Positions 18,994 through 40,562 of a DNA stretch of 64,000 nucleotides are shown here, piece after piece. The stretch covers positions 5,471,512-5,535,511 of the forward strand of contig NC_072460.1 in assembly GCF_027596085.1 (NCBI RefSeq), written 5' to 3'. A program made the translations under genes and the position numbers. Source of the stretch: Anoplopoma fimbria. Taxonomy: Eukaryota > Chordata > Actinopteri > Perciformes > Anoplopomatidae. Under the pieces are notes generated by a model that was not told the origin of the DNA, ran no database searches, and saw nothing but the letters and a program-made list of their open reading frames with translations. Position 1 is the first letter of the stretch. Every line of letters begins with the position of its first letter.

Positions 18994-19223
18994 TCATGCA
19001 CAAGCGTCACTTAAAACATTGTTTATTAATAACATAAATTATAAATCGGTGTATTAGTAGGCGTGCAAGTGAGCCGTAATGTACAATACACACAAAGGAA
19101 CCCTAGATCATCAATGAAAATATTTTAGATTATGAAATTCAGAAGGGAAAAAAAGAGTAGAGCTGACACCAGAAGACAGAATGCAATCTGTGACCAATCA
19201 GTGGTCACTCCAACTATTTAGGA

Positions 19224-19358
19224 TTTTTTAAAAGAAAACAAAACGAAAATATGGAGGAAATATGTGTAATATTGTTTGAGAAAAATAACTGGACATGATT
19301 TTTTTTTTTTTTTTTTTTTTTTACATTTCTGATTTATGCTGAAACAAAGGTGACTAGA
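19224..19358. repeat. Local direct duplication unit 1, second copy
   Basis: Near-exact repeat of 18579-18696, with an expanded T-run of about 24 bases at about 19299-19322. Confidence 0.9.
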
Positions 19359-19514
19359 CATCCAACTGTTTCATTTATTTGTGTTGAGTGAATAAAGTTT
19401 TGCAGAAAACAATCCTTTACATTTTTATTTTTAAAAGAAAAAAGATGATTATATTGATAAATCCAGGATCTTTTTCCCTCCTCATGGTATCTAACGAAGT
19501 AATATATCACATGG

Positions 19515-19800
19515 ACCAAGGAGCTTGTGGTGGACTACCAGAGGAACAGAAGCCCCCCTGTCCCTGTTTTCATTCAGGGAGGGGAAGTGGAGAGGGTTGA
19601 GTCCTACAAGTACCTTGGAGTCCCCCCCCCCATGTGGATATACTGTACATTTTTTATTTGTATTCTTATTTTTTATTTTATTCTATTTTTATTTTATTGT
19701 ATAATATGTGTATTTATTATCTGTTTCTGTGTAGTTGAGCTGCTGCAACACTTGAATTTCCCCCATGGGGATCAATAAAGGAATATAATAATAAAAGAAT
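19515..19800 (+). mobile_element. LINE reverse-transcriptase C-terminal remnant and 3' end
   Basis: The frame from 19518 translates as KELVVDYQRNRSPP, then VERVESYKYLGV, the conserved region after the catalytic domain of fish LINE reverse transcriptases. Homology stops near 19622 at a C-run. A LINE-like 3' end (tgaatttcccccatgggg, atcaataaagg) with an (ATA)n tail follows at 19750-19800. The element is 5'-truncated and dead. Confidence 0.75.
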
Positions 19801-20036
19801 GTTATTCATCATTCAAATTCATAGCCTATATTCCACAGGTGCGTAATGAAGCTCCACATAGGTCGTGGTTCCACATCTGGAACTTCATGGAACACCTGGA
19901 TGACAACTTCGATCATGCGTAAAATGTAGAGGTAGTAACGGAGAAGTGTGTGTGTGTGTGGGGGGGGGGGTCATATATGGTGAAGTCATATATGGTGGAG
20001 GCACATGCTGGAGGATGACCAGTCACTCAGATCAAA

Positions 20037-21152
20037 ATGCCAACAGCACCTGTGTTGACCACCGGGCAGTGCGACTGGTCCAGCGGGGACAACCTGACCG
20101 AGCCTCGCGTCACGGAGCAGCTGGACTACGCCGGCTGCCTCTTCCTGTCCATACTTCCCCACGGACAGGCAGTGACCATGCTGGTGTGGATCTTTGTGTT
20201 GCTGACCCTCTCCTCGTTTCTGGTCAATGGCTTCACCCTGTTCGGACTCGGGCGGTCCGAGGACCTCTCCTGGGAGCCGCGCGTTGCTTTATTCAAGAAC
20301 CTGATCGTGAGCGACCTCCTGCAGACCATCACCTTCGGCCCGGCGGTCATCCACTCGCTCGTCCAGCGCCGGACGATGGCGTTCAGCACCTGGTGCAACG
20401 TCCAGTACTTCGTGGGGACCGTGAGCATCTTCTCCGTCCTCCTCACCATCACCTGCATGGCGTTTGAGCGCTACCTGTACGTGTGCCACGCCATCCACTA
20501 CCTGGTCATCCTCACCCAGACGCGCCGGCGGCTGGCCCTGGCCCTCATCTGGGTCTACTCCATCTCCGTCGGCACCGTCAACTTGATGCTGTTGCACAAG
20601 GGGACCGGGCAGAAGAACGAGCAGGCCACCCGTGGGCTGCTGTGCGAGCCGGACATGGTGGAGCAGTACATGGGCTTCCCCCGGGCCTCCGCCGTGTTCC
20701 GCAAGCTGATGGGCTCCGTCACGCTGCTGGTCTGCCTGCTGGTCTACGCCTTCTCCTACCTGAGGATGTACCAGGACGCCCGCAACGCGATGATGCCGTT
20801 CAACACGGTCAACACCACCGCGCGTAAAACCGTGTCCTTCTACTGCGGGATGCTCCTCCTGCAGCTGCTGCCGCTGCTGCTCAAGGTGGCGTCGGACGCG
20901 TTGTGGGAGGTGGAGGGCACCGCGGCCATGGTGTCGCTGCTGGAGCCGACCCCCTCGGACACGGCGGTGGTGTTGCACATGTCTTTGTTGGTGATGCTTC
21001 TGGTTCCGCCGTTCATCAACCCGGTGGTGTACGGGCTGAGGAACGCGGAGATGAGGAAGGCGATGCTCGGCCGGTTAGGGATCCGGACGGGGAGGAGAGG
21101 AGCGGAGGAGATGAGACTGGAATACATTGTGCCTCAAAACAGAGCTCAGTGA
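20037..21152 (+). CDS. Single-exon seven-transmembrane receptor, odorant-receptor-like
   Basis: Intact 371-residue rhodopsin-class receptor. An N-terminal glycosylation site (N19-L-T) is followed by seven hydrophobic segments at about residues 47-69, 86-108, 121-142, 164-186, 222-242, 265-288 and 308-333. Hallmarks are N64 in TM1, D93 in TM2, C120 and C203 for the extracellular disulfide, MAFERY (142-146) in place of DRY, and NPVVYGLR (328-335) at the end of TM7. The MAxERY and NPxxYxLR patterns and the lack of introns fit odorant-type chemoreceptors, and the overall layout resembles the fish 'odorant receptor 131-2-like' group. That subfamily call is inference. The first ATG is chosen because it includes the glycosylated N-terminus. 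The gene is visibly GC-rich in AT-rich surroundings and sits alone between duplicated LINE-bearing arms. A transposon begins 11 bases after the stop. Confidence 0.85.
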   Translation: MPTAPVLTTGQCDWSSGDNLTEPRVTEQLDYAGCLFLSILPHGQAVTMLVWIFVLLTLSSFLVNGFTLFGLGRSEDLSWEPRVALFKNLIVSDLLQTITFGPAVIHSLVQRRTMAFSTWCNVQYFVGTVSIFSVLLTITCMAFERYLYVCHAIHYLVILTQTRRRLALALIWVYSISVGTVNLMLLHKGTGQKNEQATRGLLCEPDMVEQYMGFPRASAVFRKLMGSVTLLVCLLVYAFSYLRMYQDARNAMMPFNTVNTTARKTVSFYCGMLLLQLLPLLLKVASDALWEVEGTAAMVSLLEPTPSDTAVVLHMSLLVMLLVPPFINPVVYGLRNAEMRKAMLGRLGIRTGRRGAEEMRLEYIVPQNRAQ

Positions 21153-21162
21153 CCAGGGTGAT

Positions 21163-21476
21163 CAGGGGCGCCGAAAAGGGGGGGTAAAGGAGACGGATTC
21201 TAGGGGCCCATGATGGAGGGGGGCCCAGAGAGGCCCCTAATGATGATGAAATTATAATACAGAAAAAATAATGACACTAAGTTATTAACTAACATATAAT
21301 CACACATGTTTTTTCACTGTCATGCTGTTCTTCTTTCACAAATATGGTAATGATAGTCAAAAATACCATTAAAATGCATAATTGTATGTAAAATAGCATC
21401 AAAAAATTTTGCCGCTGTGTTGGGGGCCCTGTAAAGATTCTTTTCATGGGGCCCAAAATCCCTAGCGGCGCCCCTG
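21163..21476. mobile_element. 314-bp hAT-like MITE immediately downstream of the receptor
   Basis: Perfect 11-base terminal inverted repeats, CAGGGGCGCCG at 21163-21173 and its complement at 21466-21476. The element is flanked by the exact direct repeat ACCAGGGTGAT (21152-21162 and 21477-21487). It has no coding capacity. The CAGGG ends suggest hAT, although hAT target duplications are normally 8 bases. The first base of the left duplication is the last base of the receptor stop codon. Confidence 0.85.
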
Positions 21477-21582
21477 ACCAGGGTGATGTTGACATTGATG
21501 AATGTGACTCAGATGATAAAAGCAAAAGTAAAAGTAAGGTTAAAGCTACTTTGAAAATCTGCAGAGGCTGGTAGTGTCCAGA

Positions 21583-22171
21583 GAGGAATACAAAGAGTAT
21601 ATACATTACATTACATTACATTACAGTCATTTAGCAGACGCTTTTATCCACTACTTACAATCAGTAGTATATTACATATCATTCACCCATTCACACACTG
21701 ATGACAGGCTACCATGCAAGGTGCCACCATCAGACTCTAACTAACATTCATGCAACATCCAGTCCACACCGATGGCAAGCCTTCAGGAGCAACTTGGGGT
21801 TAAGTGTCTTGCCCAAGGACACATCGACTGCCGAGGCCGGGTATCGAACCACCGACCCTCTGATTGGAGAACTACCTTACTCTCCACTACACCACAGCCG
21901 CCCCCATATACAGAGAGAGAGCATTGCACACAACCTGCAGCCTCAAGGTCCTGAACTGGAGTTATGTTGTGTGCTGTCAAGCATCATCTACAGAGTGACA
22001 TGATAAAGAATAAAGCTGTAAAAGAAAAAAATGTGAAATACATAATAAAAGAGAAATAAATAAAATAATATATAAGATAAAAAATAACAATGCACAGGAT
22101 TATGTAATTTGTAAGACATAACACTACAATATTAATGTTTTCGCAAGATGCATCTAAAGCTTTTGACCGAA
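21583..22171. repeat. Receptor-flanking duplication arm, right copy (interrupted)
   Basis: Repeats 18695-18993 in the same orientation, interrupted by a dispersed repeat at 21605-21905. The DASKAFDR-type motif recurs at 22147-22170, and LINE sequence continues beyond it. Confidence 0.9.
21605..21905. repeat. Dispersed teleost repeat, copy B, inserted in the right arm
   Basis: Same family as 14416-14703. It begins attacattacattacatta and ends at cagccgccccc. It is flanked by ATATAC on both sides (21599-21604 and 21906-21911). The uninterrupted left arm has a single atatac here, so this is a clean insertion with a 6-base target duplication. Confidence 0.9.
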
Positions 22172-22735
22172 CCAATCATTGTAAATTGTATGTCTAACTA
22201 TAAGAGCAAGGGGTAAATCCATGTTTGATAAGCATTTAGGAATTTTGGTATTCGCATCAAACCATGAAAGCTAGATGGGGTAAGAGTGTATCTGCACCCT
22301 TCCTACCGACCAATGGCGTTTGACAAGGTGGGATATTGTCACCTGTTCTTTTCAATCTATATATATTGATGATTTTTTACAAAGTTAAAAGAAAGTCTTA
22401 TTAACCATCTGATCTATGCTGATGACTTAGTGGTCCTGTGTCCTTATAGCACTGGTTTACAGCAACTGCTCAGAGTCTTATCAAGTTATTGTCTGCAGTA
22501 TGGCATTAAATCCATCTATAAAAAGAGAGCTAAAACCAAAGAGGATCAGAAGCTAAATTCTGTGGTGCAGTTATAGGAAGGCAAAAATGAAAAACACTCA
22601 GGTGACATTTAATGATGCTTTTCGAATCTTGCTCAAGCTCCCAAGATAGACAAGTGCAAGTCATATGTTTGTGTCTAGTAATGTTCCCACCTTTCTTGCT
22701 GTGTTGAGGAATTGTATGTACAAATTTAAGTGTTG
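22147..22735 (+). pseudogene. Decayed LINE reverse transcriptase
   Basis: Frames broken by stops and shifts carry reverse-transcriptase blocks in order: DASKAFDR (22147), QGGILSPVLFNLYI (about 22330-22371), and HLIYADDLVVL with the catalytic YADD at 22415-22426, followed by LQQLLRVLSSYCLQYGIK. This is a dead non-LTR retrotransposon, most like the fish L2/Rex1-type clades; the clade is a guess. Confidence 0.8.
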
Positions 22736-22849
22736 ATTGTATTTGTATTTGTATTTTCATATTTTATGTATGTGTCAAAAACTACGTTAAATATAATATA
22801 TATACTTAAATAAAAAAAATGTGGAAAACTAAAGAGGAATTTAAAAAAA

Positions 22850-23265
22850 GAATACATAAGTGGATAGAATTGTAGAAATATAAAGATGATAAATCCACGC
22901 AGACCCTTTCCATCCTGGACACAACCTGTTACAGCTTCTCCCCTCTGGCAGGCGCTAAAAGACACTGTACGGCAAAACAACCAGATACAAGAAAAGTTTC
23001 TTCCTGCAGACCGTCACTCTGATGAACAGTTACCACAATCATTAACCCCCTAACACAAAAATATCCACTGCTGCAGTTATTGATTATCATTTTACAGTGT
23101 TTAATGCACAATTTGCTTTTTAATACGTGTCTGCACTGTCAATATAAATCCTACACACTGTATACAGTTTATAGACATCTTTACATGTAAATACTGTACA
23201 TTTTCATACAGCCTTTTCTTTGTATGTGCATGCAAACTTGGCAAAATAAAGCAGATTATTTTATG
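22850..23265 (+). mobile_element. LINE 3' end remnant
   Basis: A short frame reading RYKKSFFLQTVTLMNSY matches the C-terminal tail typical of fish LINE ORF2 proteins. It is followed by a noncoding 3' end finishing in cttggcaaaataaagc near 23240-23255. It may belong to the remnant just upstream or to a second insertion. Confidence 0.6.
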
Positions 23266-23921
23266 ACTTACTTGTTCATTTATTTCTCTGTCTATATATA
23301 TATGAATAATATTTTTCTGTATTTTTTTATTGTATTTGTTATTTATTTATTTTAATCTATTTGTTATCTCTCACTCTTTTCGCTATTGCTTTAGCTATGG
23401 ACCCCTTTTTTCTGTTATACATGATCACCTTCTTTTGTGGACCGAGCGTAAGTGGAGGCAAAATAGTTCTCTGAAAGTGGCCCTATTATGCTTTTCCACT
23501 TTTTCCCTCTTCTTTAGTGTGTTATATATATTATTAAATGTAAAAAGTGTAAAACCTGAAGTCCACGCCTAAAAGGTGTTACCCTCCCCCTCAGAAGCTC
23601 ATGAGCTGCCTGAAACGGCTCCATTGAATTCTCTCCTTCACTTCTGTAACTTTATGAGGTCATAATGTAACTTTATGAGGTCATAATGTAACTTTATGAG
23701 GTCATAATGTTACAGAAGTGACGTAAAACTCCTTCCGGCTAGTTTGGCCCTCAAACAACATAAGAGAGAGACGGAGCTGGAGCTCCGGAGGAAATCTTTT
23801 TGAAATGTGAAATGTTGACCAATCACAACAGAGCGGGCTAGCTGACCAATCAGGGCAGACTTTGCTTTCTGGAGGGAGGAGCAAGCGCTACAATGGAGCA
23901 TTTCAGAGAGAGGGTGAGAAG

Positions 23922-24551
23922 TGTCAGTACCCGATCCGTTCCAGTTGCCCGATCCGTTCTGCTCATGCGCGTACTTATTCCTGCCCGATTTGTACGTGTA
24001 TGTGTGAACATTTGAAGGAGTTCTTTTTCTGAGTTGTTTTACGTTCATCGGCATCCATAAATCCTGACATGGATCACCACGAACTCCTGAACTAAAATTT
24101 ACACATATGTGGTAAAGTTAGCCAGGTTATATATATACTGTATATATATATACACACATATATATATATGTGTGTATAACCTGGATAACTTTACCTTTTA
24201 GGATGTTGTTAGAAGCCACCAGGGTTAATTTTCTTTCGCGCAACCTTCTCAATTATAGATTTTATTTTACGATCCCTTAGATACTGCCGGAGGGCTGCAT
24301 AGAACACACTGAATTGATCAGACATAGCTTCAAATTCGATCGCCAAAAAAAAGTATTAAACAGTCCGTTTTTTGTCGGTCCGGTCCATAGGGTCGGTCCA
24401 GGTCCGGTCCTTCTCAGTCACAACCAACTATAACTCAAAGCAAATAAAAATAACGTTAATATTTTAGGCATGCGTGGAACGGATCAGACAGTGTCACAAA
24501 ATAAGCATGCATTGACTTTTACGCATGCGCAGAACGGATCGGGTACTGACA
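23922..24551. mobile_element. Inner transposon nested in the outer element
   Basis: The left end TGTCAGTACCCGATCCGTTC is matched by its complement at the right end (tgcgcagaacggatcgggta, ctgaca, to 24551). The flanks carry the 5-base direct repeat AGAAG on both sides. Further inverted pairing continues inward (ctcatgcgc with gcatgcgcag). No intact transposase is seen, so it is non-autonomous. Confidence 0.8.
24111..24195. repeat. 85-bp near-perfect palindrome
   Basis: GGTAAAGTTAGCCAGGTTAT at 24111-24130 pairs with the complement of the segment ending at 24195, with a single mismatch at the eleventh base. The centre is alternating TA/TG/CA. It lies inside the inner transposon. Confidence 0.9.
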
Positions 24552-24689
24552 AGAAGAGGTGCTGCATGACAGCCAGGATGAGAAAAACATGGCGGATTAT
24601 GAGCATTAACGCATGTAAACATGTTGTAACTGTAACTTGAGATAAAAATATGCACCCAGAAAATAGCATTATAGGGCCTGTTTAAGATT

Positions 24690-26600
24690 TTAGTTAAAGT
24701 TGGCTAGCAAATTTTATCGGCTTTATTTTTATTTTTATAATGCCTGAAGAAAAATTTCTCTCAATATGTGCAGTCCCTCACTCTCCAGGACGCCGTGTTT
24801 TACTTGAAAGTTGACATTTCTAGTGTCTTCATTCAGTTCTTTGTGATAGTAACCTTTGTGTCTCCTCAAAACCTTTTTTTCACAAAGAGAATTACAGGCA
24901 TCATTTGATTTAAGCTGTTATTATTGTTCTTTTTGAATCCATTTACTGTATATTCTGCTGTATAACATCTCAATGATTCAAACACAACCCAGTAGATGCT
25001 CGGCTATCTCGATATACCACGCTACTAGAATTCAGGTGTACAGAGACACAGGAACTGGCCAGTGTCAAACTTTGAAATTATGCAAAGAGATTGAAGGTCC
25101 TGTGCCTGTCTTTTGATGATATTGCTGCTGAATAATTCAAAGCAGAACTGCAGTACTTCCTATTCTAGGTTATGCTTCTATAAATATATATATATATATA
25201 CATACAAGTTTACAGCACAAATTCTCCAGTACACTCTACTTCCCTTTGATGACACAAAGGCAACGATTATTGTGAATGTTGTATTGAACTATTGCAAATG
25301 AATGTTTCACGTCAATGTTTACTGACGACATATTTCACTTGATTTCTCTACAGTGTTTCTACAGTAACTAAAGCATGAATAAACTTCTTTATGGCTACTA
25401 TTAAGCTCTTACAGCAAAGAATGCTGCAGGAATGCGTCCTCAAACCCAGAAACGAGTCAGCATTATTGCACATCTTGGTCTCCAGGTCTAAATCTTTTTT
25501 TTTTTTTTTTTATTGTGTTATGGAATGATGCCTTAGAAAAGTTATTTTTTTATCAAAAGATCACTAGAACAATAGATTTTTATATTTTATTCAACAATAC
25601 CGTGCCGTACAAGAACATAGCACTTCATTCCCTGGACAAAAAAACACACCCCACAACCAACATTCTGGCAACAACTGACTTGCTAAATACATTAATAATG
25701 TAAAATTGTAATTTTGCCTGTGCAATAAAATAATCTGAAGAGGGTAATGGGGTAATGTTGGGTTCAATGTTCATGCTGGAAACAATGATCTCTTTCATTT
25801 AAAATCCAAACATCAGTCCTCCGATTTACACCATTTAGATTTTTGAACAGTCATTTTTTTCTTTTGTACATGTTGGTTTTCTGGTTGTACTAATCACAGT
25901 GGTAGATTGTAAATCAGAGGTAAACCACTAAGGCTGTATGTTTGAATAGGTTTTGATTGTTAATTTTGATCTTGTGTTAGGCCCTTTGTCATAAATTATT
26001 GCTTCACATGCCTTTTTGTTACCTTTCAACCCCTGTCACACGGAAAGTGCTGTACTGATTATTTTCAATAGTGTAGTTGTGTACCGCAGAGAGCTTAGTG
26101 TTCAGAGACCTAACATCAGCTGTAGAGGTCAAATTAAATTGTCAGGCTGTCATAAGAACAACTTAAATCCCCACTGATCCATTGTGGCACCTGAGTCCAA
26201 AGACCCAGTAATAAGATTTATTCCAACTTTCATCTCAATTGAAGGTGCATCCATAATCCATTCTACAGTGCCTCAGCAGAAGGGCAAGTCAAACCACCCA
26301 AACAGGTTTGGTGCATTCCTGCGAGACATTAGCACTATTCCCATTTGACACACTGTTGTCATTGTGGTTTTTTTTTTAACAAACGTTGACTGGTAAACAA
26401 AGAGAAACACTTTTCATTTTTAATACAGTTTGTTTTAAAGTGGAACACTGTAAAAAGTACCCGGCCTGTTAACTGTGAACATGTCAGAAAGTGTTGACTC
26501 CAATTTGTTATCTAAGTGCAAAAAGGGAACAAGACAAGTCAACATGTTCAGTGTCAGTCAAGTGTTTTGTTGGTATTCATGTCTACGTGTTTGAGAACTG
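24690..26600. other. Intergenic, nothing recognised
   Basis: AT-rich single-copy-looking DNA with a short (TA)n run at about 25183-25200 and a T-run at 25495-25512. I saw no exon, repeat family or RNA gene. Confidence 0.5.
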
Positions 26601-26603
26601 TGG

Positions 26604-26676
26604 TATAAAAGAATGAGGAAGTCCCCGAGCAATCACAAAAAAAAAGGAAACACACCAGTCCCACACAGTCAAACAG
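26604..26676 (+). promoter_or_regulatory. Candidate TATA promoter and noncoding first exon of the PI3-kinase gene
   Basis: TATAAA at 26604-26609 is followed by GAGGAAGT (26614-26621), a core motif for ETS factors such as PU.1. A start site near 26634 would give a short leader ending at the donor TCAAACAG|gtaaca (26676|26677). The next exon would begin at 26896 after ctctcctaag, five bases before the ATG. An in-frame TAA at 26892 just before that exon supports the ATG at 26901. Confidence 0.5.
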
Positions 26677-26900
26677 GTAACACACTCACACGGACTGCAC
26701 CCTAGGATCTTTAGAAAGCAGCACCTGTACATGTAAGAAATCTTTTTCTTTCTTAATGATTTCCTTCATTTGCGCGCTGCGTCTGCAATGCCTTACTAAC
26801 AACCTGTGAACCACAATGCAGAGATGGATCTGGTAATCAGTAAGATTCAGAGGTCTTAAAAAACTGTTTTTAAGTTTGTGTTTTTCTCTCCTAAGTATCG

Positions 26901-38545
<11,645 letters not shown>

Positions 38546-40562
38546 ATTGTTGTTGGGATTTGAAGTTTTGAATCATGCTGCCTCATGTGGGGATATATAT
38601 ATATATTAACGTCTATATGTTATGTTGTTTTGTTTTTTTTGGTTGTTTTCATTGTATATTTTTAGGTATTATTTCTATATTCATGTACTTCCTCATCGAT
38701 TTACTCTAAAGGTAAGGTGAAATTAGCCTTCCATGCAACCAAAATGAATAACCTGCAGGTGATAGTTAATTTTATATATATATACATATACATATACATT
38801 TATAGCAAATATAGTGTACGGTAACGTGAAAGGGGATATCAACAGATTTTACATATCAAGATTTTAAGGTGTTGGAAACTGCATAACTAAAAAAAGTTGT
38901 ATAAACCTTATCTGTGCCTGTGCTGCGAACTGTTGGAGGTCCAGTTGCATTGTGGGTAATGTAGGCACATGGTTTTGACAAGGAAGAAGAATGTGTGGGA
39001 TAAAAAAAGACCAATACTCTGCTTTTTTAAAACCCTTTTTCTAAACTGTCACTGTGAGTCAGAGTGCAACATTGCTAAATTGAGTACTCTTTAATGGTAG
39101 AACGCACCTAACACAGCCAGCCGGGTAGAGCTGCCCGCTTCCATTCATTACATTACATTACATTACATTACAGTCATTTAGCAGACGCTTTTATCCAAAG
39201 CGACTTACAGGAAGTGTATTCAACATAGGTATTCAAGAGAACTACTAGTCACCAGAAGTCATAAGTGCATCTCCTTTCTTAAACAAGCATCTTAAAGCAT
39301 AAACCAGAGCAAAAGTATAGTGCAGAAGCAAATTACTACAAAAACAATAATTGCAACAGACTAATCCGAATATAGTGAGTGCTACAAACTACTACGAATA
39401 GGATAAGTGCAGTAAACAAATACAAATTCAATAAGTGCAGCGAACTGATACAAATACAGTAAGTGCAACAACTAATACGAATGCAATAAGTGCTACGAGG
39501 AAGGCTCAGGGTAGTACTTCTTGAAGAGGTGAGTTTTCAGCCTGCGCCTAAAGATGGGCAGCGACTCTGCTGTCCTGACGTCGGTGGGGAGTTCATTCCA
39601 CCACTGAGGGGCCAGGACAGAATTTCTAAGAGAAGCAGCAAATCCCTCTTGGGGAGCATGAAACGCGGCAGCATTCAAATAAATGAACAGGTCTTTTTTT
39701 ACCACAACCGTGTGGATTTTTGGCGTAAGTCTGGACAGAGTTGCTCAGGCTCTATGTGCACATGAATGGGAAATGTCATGTAAGTTGTAATCTTTTTGAT
39801 TATGTAGCACTAATCAAAGAACCCAGAGTTTCATCCGGTTCCCAGGCAACTCATATCCCACAATGGATTTTTACATTCATGCGTTAAACAAGAGTGATAG
39901 ACACTGATTGACACTGAGTCAGCCCTAATTTACAAGAATGAGGACATGTGACTTGACTGCCTTGCAATATAAAAGGTTGATTAAAAAAATTAACCATATT
40001 TATAAGAATAATTTTGAATAAAAATGTGGAGACTAAGAAGGGTGACGTCCACAACGGCACGCTCCTTGTCTTGTTAAACCACTTTATTTATCCACGGCTG
40101 CTGTAATGAGGCTGCGTGAACATTTTATACATCATAAAACTACTCCACATCGTGACTTGAGCACTGAATTGTTCATAAAACCAGATTTTATTTTTTACTT
40201 TAAACTTGTATTTTTATCCAAAATGTGTAATGTATGTGTAAGGGGTTTGCAAGTTCAAATGGGCTCTCCCAGGGGCAAGTCATTTCACTTGTGATGAAGA
40301 GAAGTGCTCTGCCTGTGAAACTAAGTGGTGGAGGGTCTCATGAAAAGATGCTTTTGAGTTGCATCATGGGAAATGTTAGATTCAGAATTTTGGAAGTATT
40401 TTATTCTGCATCTCACTAGTACCCCAACTGCCGATGGAGGTAAAATGCTAAAACACTTGAGTGCCCTTTTAATTTTTTTTTGCAAAGCATGTGGAAGGTG
40501 ACTAGGAAGAGTCTGACTTCATTTGTCTTCATATCCTCAGAAGTTGTACTGCATTGAATAAA
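38546..40562 (+). other. PI3-kinase 3' region with candidate poly(A) signals
   Basis: AATAAA hexamers occur at 40017-40022 and 40557-40562, 1.5-2 kb after the stop codon. The dispersed repeat at 39145-39710 lies between, so the real end of the transcript is uncertain. Confidence 0.3.
39145..39710. repeat. Dispersed teleost repeat, copy C, long variant
   Basis: Starts with (CATTA)n and the same cagtcatttagcagacgctt head as copies A, B and D, then continues with a different body of imperfect 'aataagtgcaac' units. The minus strand at 39493-39705 reads WNELPTDVRTAESLPIFRRR then LKTHLF, the kind of C-terminal tail seen on fish LINE ORF2 proteins, so this variant may be a composite. Confidence 0.7.

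Larger units (their letters stand above)
23474..24683. mobile_element. Outer transposon-like element with imperfect terminal repeats
   Basis: The left end AAAGTGGCCCTATTATGC (23474-23491) pairs with the complement of the right end at 24666-24683 at 15 of 18 positions. Inside are three tandem copies of a 21-base unit (taactttatgaggtcataat + g, 23647-23709). I recognise the sequence type as a common fish repeat. It is interrupted by a second element at 23922-24551; without it the repeat would be about 575 bases. Confidence 0.7.

Noticed and set aside
20126..21187. Several long open frames overlapping the receptor on other frames and the minus strand
   Set aside because: They arise from the GC-rich codon use of the receptor and lack any domain. 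The plus-strand 371-residue frame has all the receptor hallmarks.
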